Notes: a model not told the origin generated them from the sequence alone. 64,000 nucleotides of DNA from Deltaproteobacteria bacterium (GCA_005774545.1 VAUL01000011.1:1-64000), one strand, 5' to 3'. Positions 17,818 through 27,278 are shown, counted from the stretch's first letter. Numbers and translations: made by a program.

Positions 17818-17821
<4 letters not shown>
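17060..17821 (-). CDS. tolA: TolA/TonB C-terminal domain protein (TolA)
   Basis: 253 aa. A short cytoplasmic segment, one transmembrane helix (LFAAYLVSLLLHGLLLFALA, about residues 23-42), a Pro/Ala-rich and then helical periplasmic linker (RRVAAALEKLRDERALQEKF), and a TonB-like C-terminal domain (YVQAAIQQNWALSPYLL, ARVTYSRNGRLERFSFE with a few changes). It transmits the proton-driven motion of TolQR to TolB/Pal. The linker is much shorter than in E. coli TolA (421 aa). It overlaps both tolR and tolB by 4 bp, so identity rests on domain order and operon. Confidence 0.9.
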
Positions 17822-18240
<419 letters not shown>

Positions 18241-18242
18241 CG

Positions 18243-18920
18243 CTACCGCTCCTGGCGGCTGCGCGGCAGGCGCTGGACGACGTTGAGCATCTCCTGGCAG
18301 AAGTTGTCCATTTCGCCGATCAGGACGTTGACCTTGTTGACGAAGTGGTTGTAGGCGATCACCGCCGGGATCGCCGCCACCAGGCCGATGGCGGTGGCGA
18401 CCAGCGCCTCGGAGATGCCGGGGGCGACCACCGCCAGCGAAGCCGAGCCGGACTTGCCGATGCCGTGGAAGGCGTCCATGATCCCCCAGACCGTGCCGAA
18501 CAGGCCGATGAACGGCGCCGCCGAGCCGGTGGTGGCGAGAAAGGCCAGGTATTTCTCCAGGCGGTGGGTTTCCGAGGTGGTCGCCCGGCGCAGGACGCGG
18601 GCGACCCGGTCCTGCTCGCCCAGATCGGCGTCGAGACCTTCCCCGCCGCCGTCGGCCGCCCGGCGGTTCTGCAGCAGCTCCTGGTGGACGTCGCGGAACA
18701 GCACCGCCAGCGGCGAATGCCGGAAGTCGTCGAGCCCCTGGGCGATGACGTCGAAGCGCCGCCGGGCCCAGAAGAAGTCGAGGAACCGCGCGGAATCGCG
18801 GGTGGCCCGCTGGATGACCAGGGTCTTGTAGATGATGATCGCCCAGGAGGTCACCGAGAAGTACGCCAGAATCAGCAGGACCAGCTTGACCACCAGCCCG
18901 GCATTGGTAATCAGTTCCAC
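18243..18920 (-). CDS. tolQ: MotA/TolQ/ExbB proton channel family protein TolQ
   Basis: 225 aa with a GTG start (MELITNAGLVVKLVLLILAY) 7 bases after AGGAG. Three transmembrane helices are present, with the channel-lining motifs GSAAPFIGLFGTVWGIMDAF and PGISEALVATAIGLVAAIPAVIAYN, each in conserved positions. It is first gene of tolQ-R-A-B-pal-cpoB, whose motor keeps the outer membrane invaginated at division. Confidence 0.96.
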   Translation of the reverse strand: MELITNAGLVVKLVLLILAYFSVTSWAIIIYKTLVIQRATRDSARFLDFFWARRRFDVIAQGLDDFRHSPLAVLFRDVHQELLQNRRAADGGGEGLDADLGEQDRVARVLRRATTSETHRLEKYLAFLATTGSAAPFIGLFGTVWGIMDAFHGIGKSGSASLAVVAPGISEALVATAIGLVAAIPAVIAYNHFVNKVNVLIGEMDNFCQEMLNVVQRLPRSRQER

Positions 18921-18961
18921 GCCATTTCTCCTTGCAGGTCGGGTTCAGTCGGCAGTTGCCG

Positions 18962-18990
18962 ATTATCGGTCAGCGCCGTGGGGGAGTCAA
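18962..18990 (-). promoter_or_regulatory. tol operon promoter
   Basis: Minus strand TTGACT (18985-18990), a 17-bp spacer and GATAAT (18962-18967), 41 bp before the tolQ GTG. Confidence 0.75.
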
Positions 18991-19001
18991 CCGCCTCCGG
19001 C

Positions 19002-19679
19002 TCACAGGACGCTGCCCAGATGCGCACGGACGTACCGTGCCGTGGCACACTCCGGCGAGCGGGCCAGCAGCCGGCGCAGGGCGGCGGCGTCGTCGAGATC
19101 GTCCCAGGCGCCGACCGTCGCCAGCCGCACCCCGAGCGCCGCGGCCCGCTGCTGCAGCGCCGTCAGCACCGCGGGGGTACTCCACGGCAGCCCGGTGAAC
19201 AGCTGCGGGACCGGCCGGCGCAGGGCCAGCAGGGCGAAACCGCCGTCCGTGCAGGGGATCGCAGCGGCCTCGGCGTCGGCCAGCGCGGCAAAAGCCGCAT
19301 CGATCAGCGCCAGGGGAAGATCGGGGCTGTCGGAGCCGACGACCGCCACCGGGCCGCCGCCGGCCGCGAACAGGGCGGCGGTCATGCGTGTCAGGCGGGC
19401 CCCCAGATCGCCGCGCCCCTGGGCGAGCAGCGGCACCCCGGGGAAGGTGCGCGCGAACCAGCTGCGCCGGCCGGCGCAGCACAGGACCGGTGCGGCCGGC
19501 CCGGCTGTCAGGCGGACGACGGTTTCCTGCAGGGCGATCCGGTAGAGCGCACAGGCCTGGGCGGCCGACAGCGGCGGCGACAGCCGGGTCTTGACCCGCC
19601 CGGGACGCGGCTGCTTGGCAAACACGCCGAGAACCGCTCCGCCGGCGGGAAGCCCCAGCCCCCATCGCGACTTATCCAC
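19002..19679 (-). CDS. DUF2064 / TIGR04282 family glycosyltransferase-like protein
   Basis: About 225 aa. It has the family hallmark AVLGVFAKQPRPGRVKTRL near the N-terminus, then VAVVGSDSPDLPLALIDAAF and AIPCTDGGFALLALRRP, a GT-A-like nucleotidyl-binding fold. Some members lie in arsenosugar gene sets, but nothing here supports that role. The start is uncertain. A GTG at 19679 overlaps the folE2 stop (GTGGATAA) and fits the family best; an ATG at 19733 would lie 60 bp inside folE2. It follows pyk-queC-folE2 on the same strand. Confidence 0.8.
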   Translation of the reverse strand: MDKSRWGLGLPAGGAVLGVFAKQPRPGRVKTRLSPPLSAAQACALYRIALQETVVRLTAGPAAPVLCCAGRRSWFARTFPGVPLLAQGRGDLGARLTRMTAALFAAGGGPVAVVGSDSPDLPLALIDAAFAALADAEAAAIPCTDGGFALLALRRPVPQLFTGLPWSTPAVLTALQQRAAALGVRLATVGAWDDLDDAAALRRLLARSPECATARYVRAHLGSVL

Positions 19680-19701
19680 CTTGTCCACAGGGTTTTCCAC
19701 G
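19672..19701. promoter_or_regulatory. Cluster of three DnaA-box-like 9-mers
   Basis: TTATCCACC (19672), TTGTCCACA (19681) and TTTTCCACG (19693), all in the same orientation. Each is one to two mismatches from TTATCCACA or a TTWTNCACA form. The starts are 9 and 12 bp apart. It covers the 3' end of folE2 and the likely GTG of the DUF2064 gene. The same spacing recurs at 25898-25927. Confidence 0.55.
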
Positions 19702-20487
19702 CTCGTCGCGCAGGTCCCGTTCCACCATGGCATAGGCCGAATGGTTGTGGATCGACTCGAAGTTCTCGCACTCGACGCGGAACCAGGTCACGGCCGGGAG
19801 CGCGGTCAGGGCCTCGGTCACGGCACGCACCACGTCCTCGACGAAGCGCGGGTTGTCGTAGGCCTGCTCGGTCAGGGCCTTTTCGTCCTCGCGCTTGAGC
19901 AGGGCGAAGACCGGCGCGCTGCCGCACGCCTCGATGGTGCTGATCAGCTCCTCCAGCCAGACGTGCTCGCGATAGCGGATATCGACGCGGACCGCGCTGC
20001 GCTGGTTGTGGGCGCCGCGGGCGCTGATCTCCCTCGAGCACGGGCACAGGGAGGTGACCGGCACGGTGACGCCGAGGACGAAGTCGTAGTCGTCGCCGAG
20101 GCTGGCGGCCATCCGGCACTGGTACTCCATGAGGCTGCGCGCCCCTGAGACCGGCGCGGCCTTCTCGATGAAGTAGGGGAACTCCAGCTCGAGATGGGCG
20201 CAGCTGGCCTCGAGGTGCTCCTTCATGGCGCCGACGATCTGGTCCATCCTTTCGACGCTCACCTCGCCGTGGTGCTGGTTGAGGATCTCGATGAAGCGGC
20301 TCATGTGGGTCCCCTTGAAGTGGTGGGGGAGATCCACGTACATGTTGATGCGCGCCACGGTCTGCTGGCTGGTCTTGCTGCGGTCCTGGACCACGATCGG
20401 ATAGCGGATGTCCTTGACGCCGACCTTGTCGATGGCGATGTTGCGGTCGTCGCGGGAACTCTGCAGATCCGGCATGCCGTTGCTCAT
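19672..20487 (-). CDS. folE2: GTP cyclohydrolase IB (FolE2)
   Basis: Converts GTP to 7,8-dihydroneopterin triphosphate, the entry step for folate and for queuosine. It is 271 aa from ATG 20487, with AAGGAG 8 bases upstream. Conserved family stretches are [32 protein letters not shown] and [25 protein letters not shown] (the latter read in parts), with the catalytic Cys in LCPCS. The ATG overlaps the queC stop (ATGA), which points to a queuosine role. FolE2 is unrelated to FolE in sequence and is used in many bacteria under low zinc. Confidence 0.96.
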   Translation of the reverse strand: MSNGMPDLQSSRDDRNIAIDKVGVKDIRYPIVVQDRSKTSQQTVARINMYVDLPHHFKGTHMSRFIEILNQHHGEVSVERMDQIVGAMKEHLEASCAHLELEFPYFIEKAAPVSGARSLMEYQCRMAASLGDDYDFVLGVTVPVTSLCPCSREISARGAHNQRSAVRVDIRYREHVWLEELISTIEACGSAPVFALLKREDEKALTEQAYDNPRFVEDVVRAVTEALTALPAVTWFRVECENFESIHNHSAYAMVERDLRDERGKPCGQGG

Positions 20488-21185
20488 CGGCTGGCTCCTT
20501 CGTTGACGTAATCGACCGGGTCCGCCAGCCCGGCCTCGGCGAACCCCTTCAGCCGCAGCCGGCAGGAGTCGCACCGGCCGCAGGCCAATCCCGCCGGCGT
20601 CGGGTCGTAGCAGGAGTGGGTCAGCCGGTAGTCGACCCCCAGCGCCACCCCCTTACGGATGATCTCCGCCTTGCTCAGGGCGATCAGCGGGGTGTGGATG
20701 CGGAAGCGCCCGGCCCCTTCCACGGCCGCCTTGGTGGCCAGATTGGCCAGCGTCTCGAAGGCGGCGATGTATTCGGGGCGGCAGTCGGGGTAGCCGGAGT
20801 AGTCGAGGGCGTTGACACCGATGTAGATGTCGAAGGCCCCCAGCGTTTCGGCCCAGCCGAGGGCGAAGCTGAGAAACACGGTGTTGCGCGCCGGCACGTA
20901 GGTCACCGGGATGTCGCTGCCGACCCCGCCCTTGGGGACGGCGATATCGCCGGTCAGGGCGCTGCCGCCGACCCGGCGGTAGTCGAAGTCGATCACCAGG
21001 TGTTCGACGGCACCGACCTGCGGCGCGTATTCCCGGGCGCGCTGCAGCTCCACGGCATGGCGCTGGCCGTAGGCGAAGCTCAGGGCGTAGGGCGCGAACC
21101 CCTCGGCCCGGGCAATCGCCATACAGGTGGTGGAATCGAGCCCGCCGCTGTAGAGGACCACCGCCCTGCGTTCGGCCGCCGGCAT
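20484..21185 (-). CDS. queC: 7-cyano-7-deazaguanine (preQ0) synthase QueC
   Basis: ATP-dependent conversion of 7-carboxy-7-deazaguanine to preQ0 in queuosine biosynthesis. 233 aa. The PP-loop is [17 protein letters not shown] near residue 10. [18 protein letters not shown] is the family core, and four zinc-binding Cys lie in [19 protein letters not shown]. It starts 2 bp after the pyk stop and overlaps folE2. queD and queE are not in the window. Confidence 0.96.
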   Translation of the reverse strand: MPAAERRAVVLYSGGLDSTTCMAIARAEGFAPYALSFAYGQRHAVELQRAREYAPQVGAVEHLVIDFDYRRVGGSALTGDIAVPKGGVGSDIPVTYVPARNTVFLSFALGWAETLGAFDIYIGVNALDYSGYPDCRPEYIAAFETLANLATKAAVEGAGRFRIHTPLIALSKAEIIRKGVALGVDYRLTHSCYDPTPAGLACGRCDSCRLRLKGFAEAGLADPVDYVNEGASR

Positions 21186-21187
21186 GG

Positions 21188-22648
21188 TCAGTGCACCTCG
21201 AAGTACGGCCCGGTACCGAGCCGGTGGATCTTGAGCAGGTTGGTGGTGCCGGGATCGGAAACCGGGCTCCCCATGGTGATCACGACGACATCCCCCTTCC
21301 TGAGCACGCCGGCGGCCAGCACCGCCGCCTCCACCGAGCGGATCTGCGCTTCGGTATCCCCTTCGATGTCGACGCGGATCGAACGCACCCCGGCGAACAG
21401 CGCCAGGCGGCGGCGCACCGCCTGGGAGGGGGTGACGGCATAAATCGGCACCGGCGGCCGGTACTTCGAAACCAGCGCCGCGGTGCTGCCGGTCTGGGTG
21501 AAGGCGAGGATCGCCGCGGCACCGACCGCTTCGGCGACCCGGCAGGCGGCCTGGCCGATCGCCTCCGGAAGGCTGCGGTAGCCGCGCTCCTCGGGGAGGG
21601 CATGAAACACCCGCTCCTGCAGTTCGGGGTCGGCCTCGACGTTCTGCGCCACGCGCACCATCATCGCCACCGCCTCACGCGGATAGCGGCCACTGGCGGT
21701 CTCGGCCGAGAGCATCACCGCATCGGTGCCGTCGAGGATGGCGTTGGCGACGTCGGAGGTCTCGGCGCGGGTCGGCCGCGGGCTGCCGATCATGCTCTCC
21801 AGCATCTGGGTGGCGGTGATCACCGGCTTGCCGGCCCGGTTGCACAGGCGGATGATGTGCTTCTGGATCAGCGGCACCCGCTCGGGATTGAGCTCGACCC
21901 CGAGGTCGCCGCGCGCCACCATGATCCCGTCGGAGACCGCGAGGATCGCCTCGAAATCGTCGACCGCCTCGGGCTTCTCGATCTTGGCGATGACCTTCAG
22001 GTTCGATTCCTGCCGGTGGAGAATTTCCTTGAGCCGGACCACCTCGGCGGCGCTGCGCACGAAGGAGAGCGCCACGTAGTCGAGCCGCTGGGCCACGCAG
22101 AACTCCACATCCTCCAGATCCTTCTCGGTCAGTGCCGGCGCCGAGACCGCCACCCCGGGGAGGTTCATCCCCTTGCGGTCCTTCAGTTCGCCGCCGACCA
22201 CCACCCGGCAGCGCACCTCGCTCGCCGCAACCGCTTCGACCGCCAGCTCCAGCAGCCCGTCGTCCATGAGGATGCAGTCGCCGGGACGGACGTCCTGCGG
22301 CAGCTCCCGGTAGATGGTGGGGATGACCCCGTCGCCGCCGAGGACATCGGCGGTGGTGACGGTAACCGTCTCCCCGGCGGTCAGCAGCATACGGCCGTCG
22401 CGCATCCGGCCGGTGCGGATCTTCGGCCCCTGCAGGTCGCCGAGAATCGCCGCGGCGCGGCGGCGATGCCGCGACAGGTCGCGGATCGTTTCCACCACAA
22501 CGGCAAGATCGGCGTGGCTGCCGTGGGAAAAGTTGAGCCGGAAGACATCGGCGCCGGCTTCCATCAAGGCCAGCAGCATCTCCCGGTTGGCACTGGCCGG
22601 GCCCACCGTCGCCACGATCTTGGTGCGGCGGAAACTGTCGGTCTTCAT
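21188..22648 (-). CDS. pyk: Pyruvate kinase
   Basis: Last step of glycolysis (PEP + ADP to pyruvate + ATP), 486 aa. The start [13 protein letters not shown] is typical. The A-domain has [33 protein letters not shown] (catalytic Lys and Mg ligand Glu), [11 protein letters not shown] and [20 protein letters not shown] (read in parts). The C-terminal allosteric domain has [19 protein letters not shown]. It is first in a likely operon with queC and folE2, an unexpected pairing of glycolysis and tRNA modification. Confidence 0.97.
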   Translation of the reverse strand: MKTDSFRRTKIVATVGPASANREMLLALMEAGADVFRLNFSHGSHADLAVVVETIRDLSRHRRRAAAILGDLQGPKIRTGRMRDGRMLLTAGETVTVTTADVLGGDGVIPTIYRELPQDVRPGDCILMDDGLLELAVEAVAASEVRCRVVVGGELKDRKGMNLPGVAVSAPALTEKDLEDVEFCVAQRLDYVALSFVRSAAEVVRLKEILHRQESNLKVIAKIEKPEAVDDFEAILAVSDGIMVARGDLGVELNPERVPLIQKHIIRLCNRAGKPVITATQMLESMIGSPRPTRAETSDVANAILDGTDAVMLSAETASGRYPREAVAMMVRVAQNVEADPELQERVFHALPEERGYRSLPEAIGQAACRVAEAVGAAAILAFTQTGSTAALVSKYRPPVPIYAVTPSQAVRRRLALFAGVRSIRVDIEGDTEAQIRSVEAAVLAAGVLRKGDVVVITMGSPVSDPGTTNLLKIHRLGTGPYFEVH

Positions 22649-22692
22649 CGTTCTCTCTCCTTGGACCCGCCGGCATGCGCGGCGGGGCTCAA

Positions 22693-22720
22693 ACTATAGC
22701 ACAGCGCCGGGGCGCATCAA
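22693..22720 (-). promoter_or_regulatory. pyk promoter
   Basis: Minus strand TTGATG (22715-22720), a 16-bp spacer and TATAGT (22693-22698). The leader then forms a CCCGCCG/CGGCGGG stem before AGGAGAGAG and the ATG. Confidence 0.7.
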
Positions 22721-22733
22721 ACCGGCAAAACCG

Positions 22734-22762
22734 TTGCCGAATCGCGGCGGGTATGCTATGTA
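22734..22762 (+). promoter_or_regulatory. PBP1A gene promoter
   Basis: TTGCCG (22734-22739), a 17-bp spacer and TATGTA (22757-22762), 25 bp before the ATG at 22788. It is divergent from the pyk promoter. Confidence 0.6.
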
Positions 22763-22787
22763 GGGCTCTTCACCCAACAACAGACCG

Positions 22788-25214
22788 ATGAAGATCCCGA
22801 CCTGCCGACTCCCCCGCTGGTGCCGCTTCCTCCTCTACGGCGGCGCGGCGGCCCTGCTCCTTGTCCTGCTCGCCCTGTCCGCGGCCTACCTCTACGTGTC
22901 CAGCACCCTGCCGAAGGTCGAAACGCTGGCCGACTACCGGCCGCCGGTGGTGACCCGCATCCTCAGCGACAACGGTTCGCTGATCGCCGAGGTCTACGAC
23001 GAGCGGCGGATCGTCGTCCCCGTGACGCGGATGCCGCGCCGGCTGATCGAGGCGTTTGTCGCCGCCGAGGATGCCAACTTCTTCCAGCACCGCGGCATCG
23101 ACCTGGTCTCGATCCTGCGGGCCGCCATCAAAAACCTGATGGCCGGAGGGGTGGTCCAGGGGGGGAGCACCATCACCCAGCAGGTGACCAAGAGCCTGCT
23201 GCTCACCCCGGAACGCAGCTTCGAGCGCAAGTTCAAGGAGGCGATCCTCGCCTACCGTATCGAAAACCGGCTCTCCAAGGAGGAGATCCTCTACCTCTAC
23301 CTCAACCAGATCTTCCTCGGGCACGGCGCCTACGGCGTCCAGGCGGCCGCCGAGAACTACTTCGCCAAGAACGTCGAACAGCTGAACCTGGCCGAGTGCA
23401 GTCTGCTGGCCGGGCTGCCGCGCGCCCCCAGCCGCTATTCGCCCTACCATAACCTGAAGCAGGCCAAGGAGCGCCAGAAGTACGTGCTCGAACGGATGGT
23501 CGAGGAGAAGTATATCACCCGGGGCGAGGCCGAGGCGGCCTACAAGCTGCCGCTGGTCATCCGCGCGCGGCGGGTCCAGAGCATGAACGCCGCGGCCTTC
23601 TTCACCGAGCAGGTGCGCCGCGACCTGGAGAGCGCCTACGGCCACGACCTCCTTTACCGCGGCGGGCTGGAGGTGCGCACCAGTCTCAACCTGGACCAGC
23701 AGGTGGCGGCCCAGCAGGCGGTCCGCAGCAATCTGCGCGAATACGACAAGCGCCACGGCTACCGCGGCCCGCTGGGGACCCTCGACCCCGCCGCCGAGAG
23801 CCGCTTCCTGGAGGAACAGACCGAGGAGTTCATCAAGACGCCGCCGGCGGCAGGCGACATCCTCGAGGCCGTGGTGACCGGCAGTGACGGGGCGGGGGGG
23901 CTGCTGGTGCGCTTCGGCGGCTACCAGGGGTTGATTTCCCGCAAGGAGGCGGCCTGGGCCGGCACGCTCCAGGTGCCGCCGCGCGGGGCCACTCCGTCCG
24001 GCAACGCCAAGGGGGTGGGGAGCAGCCGGCTGCCGGTCGGCAGCCGCATCCTGGTGCGGGTGATCGAACAGCCGCCGGCCGGCCCCTGGCCGCTGGCCCT
24101 GGAGCAGGATCCCGAGGCGGAAGGGGTGTTGCTCGCCCTCGATCCCCGCAGCGGTCTGATCAAGGCGATGGTCGGCGGCTACGACTTCCGGCGCAGCCAG
24201 TTCAACCGCGTCCTGCAGGCCCGCCGCCAGCCCGGGTCGGCGATGAAGCCGCTGATTTACGCCGCCGCCCTCGACAAGGGCTTCACCCCGGCCACCGTGG
24301 TGCTCGACGCGCCGCTGGTCTTCCGCTTCCGCCAGCCCAACGGCACCCTCAAGGAGTGGGCGCCCCAGAACTATTCCCGGGAGTTTGCCGGGCCGACCAC
24401 CGTGCGCCAGGCCCTGACCAAATCGAACAACATCGTGACGATCCGCATCCTCCAGGAGATCGGCGTCCGCTATGCGGCGGACTATGCCCGCCAGCTCGGC
24501 ATCGTCTCGCCGCTCCAGGAGGACCTGACCCTGGCGCTCGGCTCCTCGGCCATCACCCCGCTGGAACTGGCCACCGCCTATGCGACGCTGGTCAACGGCG
24601 GCATCCGCATCACCCCGACCTATATCACCAGCGTGCGCGACCGCGACGGCCGGATCCTCGAGTCGACCGCCCCGGCCGACTTCCCGACCGGCCCGCAGGC
24701 CGGGCAGCGCCTGGTGGAACGGCCGCGCACCCGCGCCATCAGCCCGGAAACCTCCTACCTGATCACGTCGCTGATGGAGAGCGTGGTGCAGAACGGCACC
24801 GGGGCCGGCGCCAAGGCGCTCGGCCGCCCGGCCGCCGGCAAGACCGGCACCACCAACGAACTGCGCGACGCCTGGTTCGTCGGCAGCGTGCCGCAGCTGC
24901 TGGCCCTGGCCTGGGTCGGCTACGACCAGGAGCGCAGTCTCGGCCACCTGGAAACCGGCGGCCACGCCGCGCTGCCGGCCTGGCTGGCCTTCATGCAGAC
25001 GGCAGTCGCGCCGCTCCCGGCGGAACCCTTCCCGGTCCCCGACACCATCGAATTCCATGCCATCGACCCCGACAGCGGCCGGGCGGTTTCGGAAAGCGCC
25101 GGCGGCGCCTACATCGAAGCCTTTGCCCCCGGGAAAGGGCCGCAGCAGCGGACCGGCGACGAAGTCATCGGCCGGATCCGCGACTTTTTCGACCTCGACG
25201 GCGAAACCCCCTAG
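22788..25214 (+). CDS. mrcA: Penicillin-binding protein 1A (bifunctional class A PBP)
   Basis: Inner-membrane peptidoglycan glycosyltransferase/transpeptidase, 808 aa. The N-terminal anchor is at residues 15-36. The GT51 domain has VAAEDANFFQHRGID (catalytic Glu94), GGSTITQQVTKSLLL and KEAILAYRIENRLSKEEILYLYLNQIFLG (read in parts). An OB-like insert lies at about 330-430. The transpeptidase domain has Ser484-x-x-Lys487 in PGSAMKPL, Ser546-Asn-Asn and Lys685-Thr-Gly. The PBP1A-type OB insert distinguishes it from PBP1B. It is transcribed against replication and ends 4 bp from the convergent nth. Confidence 0.95.
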   Translation: MKIPTCRLPRWCRFLLYGGAAALLLVLLALSAAYLYVSSTLPKVETLADYRPPVVTRILSDNGSLIAEVYDERRIVVPVTRMPRRLIEAFVAAEDANFFQHRGIDLVSILRAAIKNLMAGGVVQGGSTITQQVTKSLLLTPERSFERKFKEAILAYRIENRLSKEEILYLYLNQIFLGHGAYGVQAAAENYFAKNVEQLNLAECSLLAGLPRAPSRYSPYHNLKQAKERQKYVLERMVEEKYITRGEAEAAYKLPLVIRARRVQSMNAAAFFTEQVRRDLESAYGHDLLYRGGLEVRTSLNLDQQVAAQQAVRSNLREYDKRHGYRGPLGTLDPAAESRFLEEQTEEFIKTPPAAGDILEAVVTGSDGAGGLLVRFGGYQGLISRKEAAWAGTLQVPPRGATPSGNAKGVGSSRLPVGSRILVRVIEQPPAGPWPLALEQDPEAEGVLLALDPRSGLIKAMVGGYDFRRSQFNRVLQARRQPGSAMKPLIYAAALDKGFTPATVVLDAPLVFRFRQPNGTLKEWAPQNYSREFAGPTTVRQALTKSNNIVTIRILQEIGVRYAADYARQLGIVSPLQEDLTLALGSSAITPLELATAYATLVNGGIRITPTYITSVRDRDGRILESTAPADFPTGPQAGQRLVERPRTRAISPETSYLITSLMESVVQNGTGAGAKALGRPAAGKTGTTNELRDAWFVGSVPQLLALAWVGYDQERSLGHLETGGHAALPAWLAFMQTAVAPLPAEPFPVPDTIEFHAIDPDSGRAVSESAGGAYIEAFAPGKGPQQRTGDEVIGRIRDFFDLDGETP

Positions 25215-25218
25215 CCGG

Positions 25219-25905
25219 TCAGCGCGCCCGGCCGACCCCCAGCCGCGGGCAAACCTCCCGGACCGGGCAGTGCGAGCAGTGGGCGGTCTGCGCCCGGCAG
25301 CACGCCCGGCCGTGCCAGATCAGCACATGGCTGGTCTGCGTCCACTTCTCCTCCGGCAGCAACGCGCATAATTCCCGCTCCACCGCTTCCGGCTGGGCCG
25401 CTCGCGCCCAACCCAGCCGCCGCGCCACCCGGCCGACATGGGTATCGACCACCATCCCCGGCACGCCGAAGGCGTTGCCCAGCACCACGTTGGCGGTCTT
25501 GCGCCCGACACCGGGGAGCGCTACCAGTTCGGCGAGGCTCGCCGGCACCGCGCCGCCATGACGCGCGACCAGCGCCTGCGCGCAGCCGATCAGGTGCGCC
25601 GCCTTGTTGCGGAAAAAACCGGTGGAGCGGATCAGGGCCTCGAGTTCGGCAGGGGACGCCGCCGCCAGACCGCGCGGATCGGGGAAGCGGGCGAAGAGGG
25701 CGGGGGTCACCAGGTTGACCCGGACGTCGGTGCACTGTGCCGACAGGATGGTCGCCACCAGCAGCTGCCACGGTGAATCGTGGCACAGTGCACAGGTCGC
25801 TTCCGGATAGGCGCGTTCCAGGCGCGCCAGCGTGCTCAGGGCAAGCTCGCGGCGGACGTGCCCGGCGGCATCGCAAGACGGGTCGGGTTTCCGCTGGTTA
25901 TCCAC
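25219..25905 (-). CDS. nth: Endonuclease III (DNA glycosylase/AP lyase)
   Basis: Base-excision repair of oxidised pyrimidines. The HhH-GPD fold includes WQLLVATILSAQCTDVRVN, the helix-hairpin-helix LPGVGRKTANVVLGNAFG (catalytic Lys) and VDTHVGRVARRLG (catalytic Asp). The C-terminal [4Fe-4S] set is CRAQTAHCSHCPVREVC (Cx6Cx2Cx5C). The start is uncertain. In-frame GTGs at 25905, 25914 and 25926 lie inside a DnaA-box-like cluster and none has a clear Shine-Dalgarno; GTG 25905 (228 aa) fits family length best. It lies downstream of the EEP gene, by about 35 bp. Confidence 0.92.
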   Translation of the reverse strand: MDNQRKPDPSCDAAGHVRRELALSTLARLERAYPEATCALCHDSPWQLLVATILSAQCTDVRVNLVTPALFARFPDPRGLAAASPAELEALIRSTGFFRNKAAHLIGCAQALVARHGGAVPASLAELVALPGVGRKTANVVLGNAFGVPGMVVDTHVGRVARRLGWARAAQPEAVERELCALLPEEKWTQTSHVLIWHGRACCRAQTAHCSHCPVREVCPRLGVGRAR

Positions 25906-25927
25906 GCTATTCACAGTGTTGTCCACA
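25898..25927. promoter_or_regulatory. Second cluster of three DnaA-box-like 9-mers, over the nth start
   Basis: TTATCCACG (25898), CTATTCACA (25907) and TTGTCCACA (25919), same orientation, with starts 9 and 12 bp apart. This is the same geometry as at 19672-19701; 23 of 30 positions agree between the two clusters by my alignment. It spans the end of the EEP-nth gap and the possible GTG starts of nth. Confidence 0.55.
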
Positions 25928-25939
25928 GCCGGGGGGTGG

Positions 25940-26671
25940 TCAGCCGGGCGCGGTCTCCATGCGCCCGGCCAGCTCGGCAAAGGGGAGGAAGCGGCGGGTG
26001 TCGGTCACCTGGACGGTCAGCGTCAGGGGGAGATGGCTGGAGGCCTGGCGGGCCAGGTAGCAGCGGGCGATCGCCCCGTCGAGCACCCGCACCGGGCCGC
26101 GCAGGTAGGCCCGGTCCCGGGCGAAGAGGGGCAGGCGCGACGGGTAGGTGCCCCGCCACATCGGGCGCAGCGCCGGGCGCAGCGCCGACGTCAGCCCCAG
26201 GTTGCCGGCGCTCCAGAAGAAGTCGGCAAAGTCGCCGAGCACCAGCACCGGGCAGACCAGGGACGGGTTGCCGAGCAGTTCCGGCCCGAGCAGGCGGCCG
26301 AGCTGAACGGCGCGGGTCCCCGGCGCGGAATCGAGACAAAGGTTGAGAAGGTGCAGCCGCTTGCCGCCGAGGTCGACGTCGCCCCGCAGACAGTAGCCGC
26401 CGGCCCCGAGATCGAAGGCCTGCACGCCGCGCAGCGGCAGGTGCGACAAAAAGGCCGCCGGCAGCCCGCCCGGGTCGCGGTAGACCGCCATCCCCAGGTG
26501 CTCCCCCAGGTAGGCGAGGGGGTCGCCGTGGCGCCCCCCCCCTGCTTCCTGCAGCGCGGCGATATCCGGGGCGGCATCGGCGATGACATTCAGCGCGCGG
26601 TCGGGGTTGAACTCTCCGTCGGGCCCCAGGCAGCGCTGGATGTTGTAGGTCATGATGCGGGCTGTGGTCAT
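25940..26671 (-). CDS. Endonuclease/exonuclease/phosphatase (EEP) family protein
   Basis: 243 aa, no signal peptide. The EEP fold motifs are MTYNIQRC (Asn10), IAALQEAGG (metal-binding Glu42), VLVLGDFAD (Asp147) and SSHLPLTLTV (His213). The substrate (DNA, lipid or nucleotide phosphodiester) cannot be told. The position usually occupied by Asp before the catalytic His (SDH) is Ser212, and the usual Asn after GDF is Ala149, so activity may be changed. It lies upstream of nth on the same strand. Confidence 0.82.
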   Translation of the reverse strand: MTTARIMTYNIQRCLGPDGEFNPDRALNVIADAAPDIAALQEAGGGRHGDPLAYLGEHLGMAVYRDPGGLPAAFLSHLPLRGVQAFDLGAGGYCLRGDVDLGGKRLHLLNLCLDSAPGTRAVQLGRLLGPELLGNPSLVCPVLVLGDFADFFWSAGNLGLTSALRPALRPMWRGTYPSRLPLFARDRAYLRGPVRVLDGAIARCYLARQASSHLPLTLTVQVTDTRRFLPFAELAGRMETAPG

Positions 26672-26705
26672 GACACGTCCCGGCGCGACGACGGAGTCCG
26701 CCCAC

Positions 26706-27278
26706 TTATTTGACGCGGCGCACGCTCTTAATCGTCACCGTCTCCACCGGCACGTCGCGGAAGCGGTTACGCACGCCGGTCGGGGCGTTGCCGATCTTGT
26801 CGACCACCTCCATCCCGGCCACGACCTTGCCGAACACGGCGTAGCCGAACCCCTGCATGGAGGTGTCGCGATGGTCGAGGAAGGCGTTGTCCTTGGTGTT
26901 GATGAAAAACTGGCTGGTGGCGCTGTCGATCACCGAGGTCCGGGCCATGGCGATGGTGCCGCGCAGGTTCTTCAGGCCGTTGCCCGCCTCGTTCTTGATC
27001 GGCGCCCCGGTGCTCTTCGGCGTGAGGTCGGCGGTCATCCCTCCCCCCTGGATCATGAAGTCCTTGATCACCCGGTGGAAGATCGTACCGTCGTAAAAGC
27101 CCTTGTCCGCGTAGTCGAGAAAATTCTTGACCGAAATCGGCGCCTTGGCTTCGTCCAGCTCGATCCTGATCGCGCCGTAATTGGTCTCGATCGCGACCAG
27201 CGGACCGGCCGCCGCAAACGAGGCGCAGGCCAAAACGAAGAACAGCAGGGACAACACGGTGACGGTCAGGTTGCGCAT
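26706..27278 (-). CDS. Exported cyclophilin-type peptidyl-prolyl isomerase
   Basis: 190 aa. The signal peptide is MRNLTVTVLSLLFFVLACAS followed by FAAAG. The cyclophilin core includes GTIFHRVIKDFMIQGGG (catalytic Arg in FHRV), NGLKNLRGTIAMAR, SATSQFFINTKDN and GYAVFGKVVAGMEVVDKIG. It is a PpiA-like periplasmic folding catalyst. Confidence 0.93.
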   Translation of the reverse strand: MRNLTVTVLSLLFFVLACASFAAAGPLVAIETNYGAIRIELDEAKAPISVKNFLDYADKGFYDGTIFHRVIKDFMIQGGGMTADLTPKSTGAPIKNEAGNGLKNLRGTIAMARTSVIDSATSQFFINTKDNAFLDHRDTSMQGFGYAVFGKVVAGMEVVDKIGNAPTGVRNRFRDVPVETVTIKSVRRVK

